Positions 5,140 through 7,310 of a stretch of DNA of 7,310 nt are shown in pieces. The DNA lies in contig QBUN01000303.1 in the NCBI GenBank assembly GCA_013180565.1, positions 1 through 7,310 on the forward strand, given 5' to 3'. The stretch comes from Candidatus Methanophaga sp. GoMg3.2. GTDB lineage: Archaea > Halobacteriota > Syntropharchaeia > Alkanophagales > Methanospirareceae. The translations under genes and the position numbers were made by a program. The notes beneath the pieces were generated by a model. That model searched no databases. It was not told the origin of the DNA and saw nothing but the letters and a program-made list of their open reading frames with translations. How positions within the stretch are numbered: position 1 is the first letter of the stretch; the number at the start of each line of letters is the position of its first letter.

Positions 5140-5407
5140 TTATCCATCGTATATTCTTGATCTTTTATCAATGTTTACTATCAGAACCGCATTCTTATCC
5201 TGATATATTTCATACAAAATTCTGTAATCCCCCTCCCTTACCCTATGGAGTTTTTCTTTACGCCCCACAATTTTCTTTGCATCCGATAGAAACGGATCAT
5301 TTGCAAGCGCCTCTATTTTTCTTACAATTCTATCGTGTATATGTTGTCCTATCAACTCTTTTAAGGAATTTATGACTCCTACTGCTCAAATATATCTCAA
5401 ACTTCAC
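5140..5407 (-). pseudogene. RelE/ParE-type toxin, split by a +1 frameshift
   Basis: The usual toxin N-terminus is found in the frame starting GTG 5407, which overlaps the antitoxin stop as GTGA: MKFEIYLSSRSHKFLKRVDR then TTYTR, and TAG at 5332-5330. The remaining sequence continues one base further on, from 5331: RIVRKIEALANDPFLSDAKK, then the hallmark REGDYRILYEIYQDKNAVLI and a final RSRIYDG, with TAA 5142-5140. Skipping one T at 5332 joins both into about 87 residues, the normal RelE size. A shorter product could only begin at TTG 5355, without the first helix. RelE-type toxins cut ribosome-bound mRNA or, in ParE relatives, poison gyrase. As written the toxin is inactive, unless the shift is a sequencing error or the ribosome shifts there. 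Confidence 0.8.
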
Positions 5408-5580
5408 TCTGAATTCCTCTCTATGTCTTCAAGTTTTATTGTTTTCCCATCCACAAATTCTTTCTCAGCTTCTTTTAACATTATTATCTCTTCATCCGTC
5501 AAAATTCTATCCATGTCTATCATATGCTCCTTAATGTACGCTATCTCCTTAAGTATCAAAGCAACGTTAGCATCTTCCAT
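5404..5580 (-). CDS. RelB-like antitoxin (58 residues)
   Basis: The 58-codon frame starts at ATG 5580 and runs MEDANVALILKEIAYIKEHM, IDMDRILTDEEIIMLKEAEK, EFVDGKTIKLEDIERNSE to TGA 5406-5404. The layout is that of the small archaeal antitoxins paired with RelE toxins: an N-terminal helix, a Thr-Asp-Glu-Glu helix start, and a C-terminal 'F-x-x-G-K-T-I-x-L-E-D' segment that wraps the toxin. GAGGTG (5593-5588) is a good ribosome site seven bases before the ATG. The stop overlaps the toxin's GTG start by four bases, which supports both starts and translational coupling. It has no frameshift or missing part, so only the toxin of this pair is damaged. Confidence 0.82.
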   Translation of the reverse strand: MEDANVALILKEIAYIKEHMIDMDRILTDEEIIMLKEAEKEFVDGKTIKLEDIERNSE

Positions 5581-5587
5581 GCCTATG

Positions 5588-5613
5588 CACCTCTACCTTA
5601 TGATTATATAAAG
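5588..5613 (-). promoter_or_regulatory. Promoter/ribosome site of the RelB-RelE pair
   Basis: A TATA box CTTTATATAATC lies at 5613-5602 on the minus strand, about 27 bases before ATG 5580, which would give an almost leaderless mRNA. GAGGTG at 5593-5588 is well placed as a ribosome site, which would instead require a start further upstream, for example from the A/T-rich box around 5625-5634. Confidence 0.45.
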
Positions 5614-5672
5614 CATTTGTTTTTTGGTTAATAAAGTTACAAGTGAAGTGCAATACTTACCATTATTTCTTA

Positions 5673-5828
5673 TTTCGGATAAACATTTCCGCTTTCCAGC
5701 ATTTGCCAACCTTTACTAATTTTACCCAGCTCAAGACAAATTACCCACCCTACTTTGCACATTGAACTTATATCAGTAGAAACTGAAACAGGACCCGGCG
5801 TTCCTGCACCCTCTATATAATCCTCAAG
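5673..5828 (-). other. Unidentified 52-codon open frame, possible gene remnant
   Basis: Between TGA (5831-5829) and TAA (5672-5670) the minus strand reads LEDYIEGAGTPGPVSVSTDI, SSMCKVGWVICLELGKISKG, WQMLESGNVYPK. The residue mix (Trp, Gly, hydrophobic strand WVICLEL) looks protein-like, but there is no good start codon and the frame begins right after the exonuclease stop, so it would be a C-terminal scrap. The + strand of the same DNA is also open for about 45 codons, which weakens the case. A TATA-like GATTATATAGAG (5822-5811) overlaps its beginning and could serve the RelB-RelE pair from a distance. I do not recognise it. Apart from this the 5614-5835 interval holds nothing else I can support. 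Confidence 0.25.
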
Positions 5829-5835
5829 TCACAAT

Positions 5836-6435
5836 TTACGCGGTTCCATCTTTATTATTTTCGTTTTTTATGAAACCAACACGCATCAGTTCGAAAAAGC
5901 ATTTCACACAAGCTTTTACATCAACGGCTGCGTCATGTGCATCCTCAAAATCCTTCTTGAACAAATGGTAATGCAGTTCAGATAATTTCGGCCATTTATA
6001 GCCATAGCGGCCAGGAATCTGACATAATTCTGTGGTTGTCTTCATTGTGCAGAATCTCGGTTTATCAAACAAAGCTGATTCAACTCCAGATCTTAGAAAT
6101 TCCGCACCAACGATTTTATCATCAAAATCCATGTTGTGTGCAATTATAATTTCTGACTTAGGAATTACTTCAGAAAATTCATGCATGACTGCTTCTAACT
6201 GCACTCCTGATACCAATGCCTTCTCAGTTGTAATGCCATGCACATTGGAAGCATCGGCGGGAATGGTAAATCCCTCTGGTTTGATAATATAATCCGCCTC
6301 GGAGATAAGATTCTGATTTTTGTCATACAGCAACCATGCAAGCTGAACCATTCTCGGCCAGTTGTTCAATTTTGTAAGTGGTGCACCCCGCACTTTTGGC
6401 AATCCAGTTGTTTCCGTATCGAAAAATAAATACAA
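5836..6435 (-). CDS. DEDDh 3'-5' exonuclease (DnaQ/epsilon-like)
   Basis: The 199-residue protein shows all acidic motifs of the DEDDh family: ExoI FFDTETTG (Asp6, Glu8), ExoII AHNMDFD (Asp103), ExoIII HDAAVDV (His167, Asp172). These enzymes remove nucleotides from 3' ends using two metal ions, in proofreading or nucleic-acid clean-up; there is no polymerase or other domain, so it is a stand-alone nuclease. The segment after ExoI, RGAPLTKLNNWPRMVQLAW, resembles bacterial (Bacteroidetes-type) stand-alone exonucleases more than archaeal ones, suggesting transfer; that is from memory of the family. The start is TTG 6435: AGGGGG (6448-6443) sits seven bases before it and an in-frame TAA lies six bases upstream, so no ATG start is possible. 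Length and ends look complete. Confidence 0.9.
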   Translation of the reverse strand: MYLFFDTETTGLPKVRGAPLTKLNNWPRMVQLAWLLYDKNQNLISEADYIIKPEGFTIPADASNVHGITTEKALVSGVQLEAVMHEFSEVIPKSEIIIAHNMDFDDKIVGAEFLRSGVESALFDKPRFCTMKTTTELCQIPGRYGYKWPKLSELHYHLFKKDFEDAHDAAVDVKACVKCFFELMRVGFIKNENNKDGTA

Positions 6436-6490
6436 TATTTAGCCCCCTAAGTACTTTCTAATTTCAGATAGTTTCTTTTTATATATAAAT
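6436..6490 (-). promoter_or_regulatory. Promoter and ribosome site of the exonuclease gene
   Basis: On the minus strand ATTTATATATAAAAAG (6490-6475) is a strong TATA box, predicting a start near 6459 and a leader of about 24 nt that contains AGGGGG (6448-6443) seven bases before the TTG start. A second TATA-like box (GTATATAAAAG, 6528-6518) lies further upstream. Confidence 0.6.
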
Positions 6491-6516
6491 ATCAAGATGC
6501 TTAGTGTGAAAGTTGG

Positions 6517-6527
6517 CTTTTATATAC
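6517..6527 (+). promoter_or_regulatory. Possible rightward TATA box
   Basis: CTTTTATATAC on the + strand lies about 30 bases before GTG 6556. With the leftward box at 6475-6490 it would make a divergent promoter between the exonuclease and the + strand ORF. The same bases also read as a leftward TATA box, so direction is uncertain. Confidence 0.3.
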
Positions 6528-6555
6528 ACGTCAGTTCTTTAAGGAAAATCCAGAT

Positions 6556-6882
6556 GTGGGTGGTATTTTTATATGGGTGCGTCATGCTGGAAGGGTCAAA
6601 GATTTAGTAGTGCATGCAATGGACAAAAATGAAATCATCCGTGTCAATGCACCCGATCACCTATCGGGAGAAGAGATTTCACATTTATTTAAAACCGCTC
6701 TACTCGTAACCCTAAAATTTACTCGATCACTGTTCCTGCCCCTCCCGCAAGAGCCTCAACGACAAACTCGGGCCGGCATACCACCGCTCTCTCTCCGCCA
6801 CACTCCACAAATTCCACCGCCGCTTCTATCTTGGGTCCCATACTCCCGGGCGGAAACTGACCATCATGGAGGTATTGCCTAG
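6556..6882 (+). pseudogene. Unidentified + strand ORF, probably a truncated gene
   Basis: From GTG 6556 the first 55 or so codons look like real protein: GGIFIWVRHAGRVKDLVVHA, then MDKNEIIRVNAPDHLSGEEI and SHLFKTALLVTLKF, with a good balance of charged and hydrophobic residues and an amphipathic last helix. AAGGA (6541-6545) could be its ribosome site. From about 6721 the frame runs into the antisense of the carbamate kinase gene and becomes Pro/Arg/Ser-rich, which is not credible protein. The simplest view is the front part of a gene cut off where the carbamate kinase region joins. I do not recognise the family; HAGRVKDLVVHA and APDHLSGEEI would be the blocks to search. The frame is also open upstream to 6505, so the true start could be earlier. 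Confidence 0.35.
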
Positions 6883-7309
6883 CTTCATCCAGGGTCAGCC
6901 GTTCCAGTTCTACTTGCTGTGGCGTATTATAGTTCAGTGCCACCCGTTCCACGGTTGTCAGGAACATGATCACATCGGCCTTTATCTCGACCGCCAGCAG
7001 GCTGGAAGCCAGGTCTTTGTCTATCACCGCATCCACACCGTTAAGCGCACCATGCTCTTCCGCTACCGGGATGCCGCCGCCGCCACATGCCACCACAATT
7101 GTCCCAGCCTGTACCAGCTCTTTAATGATTTCCGCCTCTATGATCCTGATAGGACGGGGCGAGGCTACCACACGCCGCCAGCCGCGTCCGCTGTCCTCTA
7201 CGATGGCATGACCGCGGCGTTCCAGCTCAACTGCCCGTTTCCTGGTATAAAAAGCACCTACCGGTTTGGTCGGATGCTTCATGGCCGGGTCATCACGGTT
7301 AACAAGAAC
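6719..7309 (-). CDS. arcC: Carbamate kinase, C-terminal two thirds (runs off right edge)
   Basis: The visible 196 residues begin VLVNRDDPAMKHPTKPVGAF inside the protein; the frame stays open to the window edge, so the ATG at 7282 is an internal Met and not the start. Family blocks follow in order: GRGWRRVVASPRP, ACGGGGIPV, DAVIDKDLASSLLAVEI, the nucleotide-site region LTTVERVALNYNTP, and PGSMGPKIEAAVEFV, ending AGGAGTVIE as usual. Full enzymes are about 310 residues. Carbamate kinase makes ATP from carbamoyl phosphate and ADP (arginine deiminase-type or agmatine/purine breakdown) and can run in reverse in archaea. All visible conserved residues are present. The gene is distinctly G/C-rich at third positions (CGC, GCC, CTG) compared with the genes at 3700-5600, suggesting different origin or age. 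No arginine deiminase or ornithine carbamoyltransferase is in view. Its stop abuts the truncated + ORF. Confidence 0.93.
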   Translation of the reverse strand, partial: VLVNRDDPAMKHPTKPVGAFYTRKRAVELERRGHAIVEDSGRGWRRVVASPRPIRIIEAEIIKELVQAGTIVVACGGGGIPVAEEHGALNGVDAVIDKDLASSLLAVEIKADVIMFLTTVERVALNYNTPQQVELERLTLDEARQYLHDGQFPPGSMGPKIEAAVEFVECGGERAVVCRPEFVVEALAGGAGTVIE

Positions 7310-7310
7310 C

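Noticed and set aside
4971..5171. Minus-strand 66-codon open frame across the GC-rich island
   Set aside because: It covers promoter repeats and hairpins, overlaps the end of the toxin gene, and its translation lacks protein-like pattern.
5157..5611. Two + strand open frames opposite the RelB-RelE pair
   Set aside because: They are antisense to the antitoxin and toxin, whose overlap, ribosome site and family motifs are on the minus strand.

Overview
The window looks archaeal. It carries an archaeal-type RNase J, a single-domain TRAM protein, TATA boxes at typical spacing upstream of several genes, A+T-rich intergenic DNA and a mix of strong and weak Shine-Dalgarno sites. An uncultured methanogen-related (Methanomicrobia- or ANME-like) euryarchaeon is my best guess from protein style alone; no marker here settles the lineage.

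Left part (1-1841, all + strand): the last 19 codons of a Cys/Met-metabolism PLP enzyme, then a run of broken genes. These are a glycerophosphodiester phosphodiesterase with two large losses, an intact HicB antitoxin whose HicA partner stops after 16 codons, a short aldehyde dehydrogenase scrap, and a class III aminotransferase that keeps its ribosome site and N-terminus but has a large internal deletion and two single-base frameshifts.

Middle (1842-4931): an intact RNase J on the + strand. After about 400 bases without a clear gene comes a convergent minus-strand block: a TRAM-domain protein with a hairpin terminator, a palindromic TATA box, an 11-bp direct repeat and a leader of roughly 100 nt; then a two-gene operon of small membrane proteins, the first with a Cys cluster. 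The last two Arg codons of that gene are also the ribosome site of the second.

Right part (4932-7310): a duplicated TATA element, a GC-rich island with inverted repeats, and a RelB/RelE-type pair. The antitoxin is only 58 codons long, and the toxin is split by a +1 frameshift. Next come an unidentified 52-codon open frame, a DEDDh 3'-5' exonuclease with bacterial character, a + strand ORF fragment, and the C-terminal two thirds of a carbamate kinase that runs off the right edge.

The window is best read as an accessory, decaying stretch around a few maintained RNA-metabolism genes (RNase J, TRAM). Both toxin-antitoxin modules keep an intact antitoxin and a damaged toxin. I see no CRISPR array, tRNA, rRNA or complete insertion sequence, and no clear new multi-gene system. 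The least explained items are the Cys-cluster membrane operon, the GC-rich island and the toxin frameshift.
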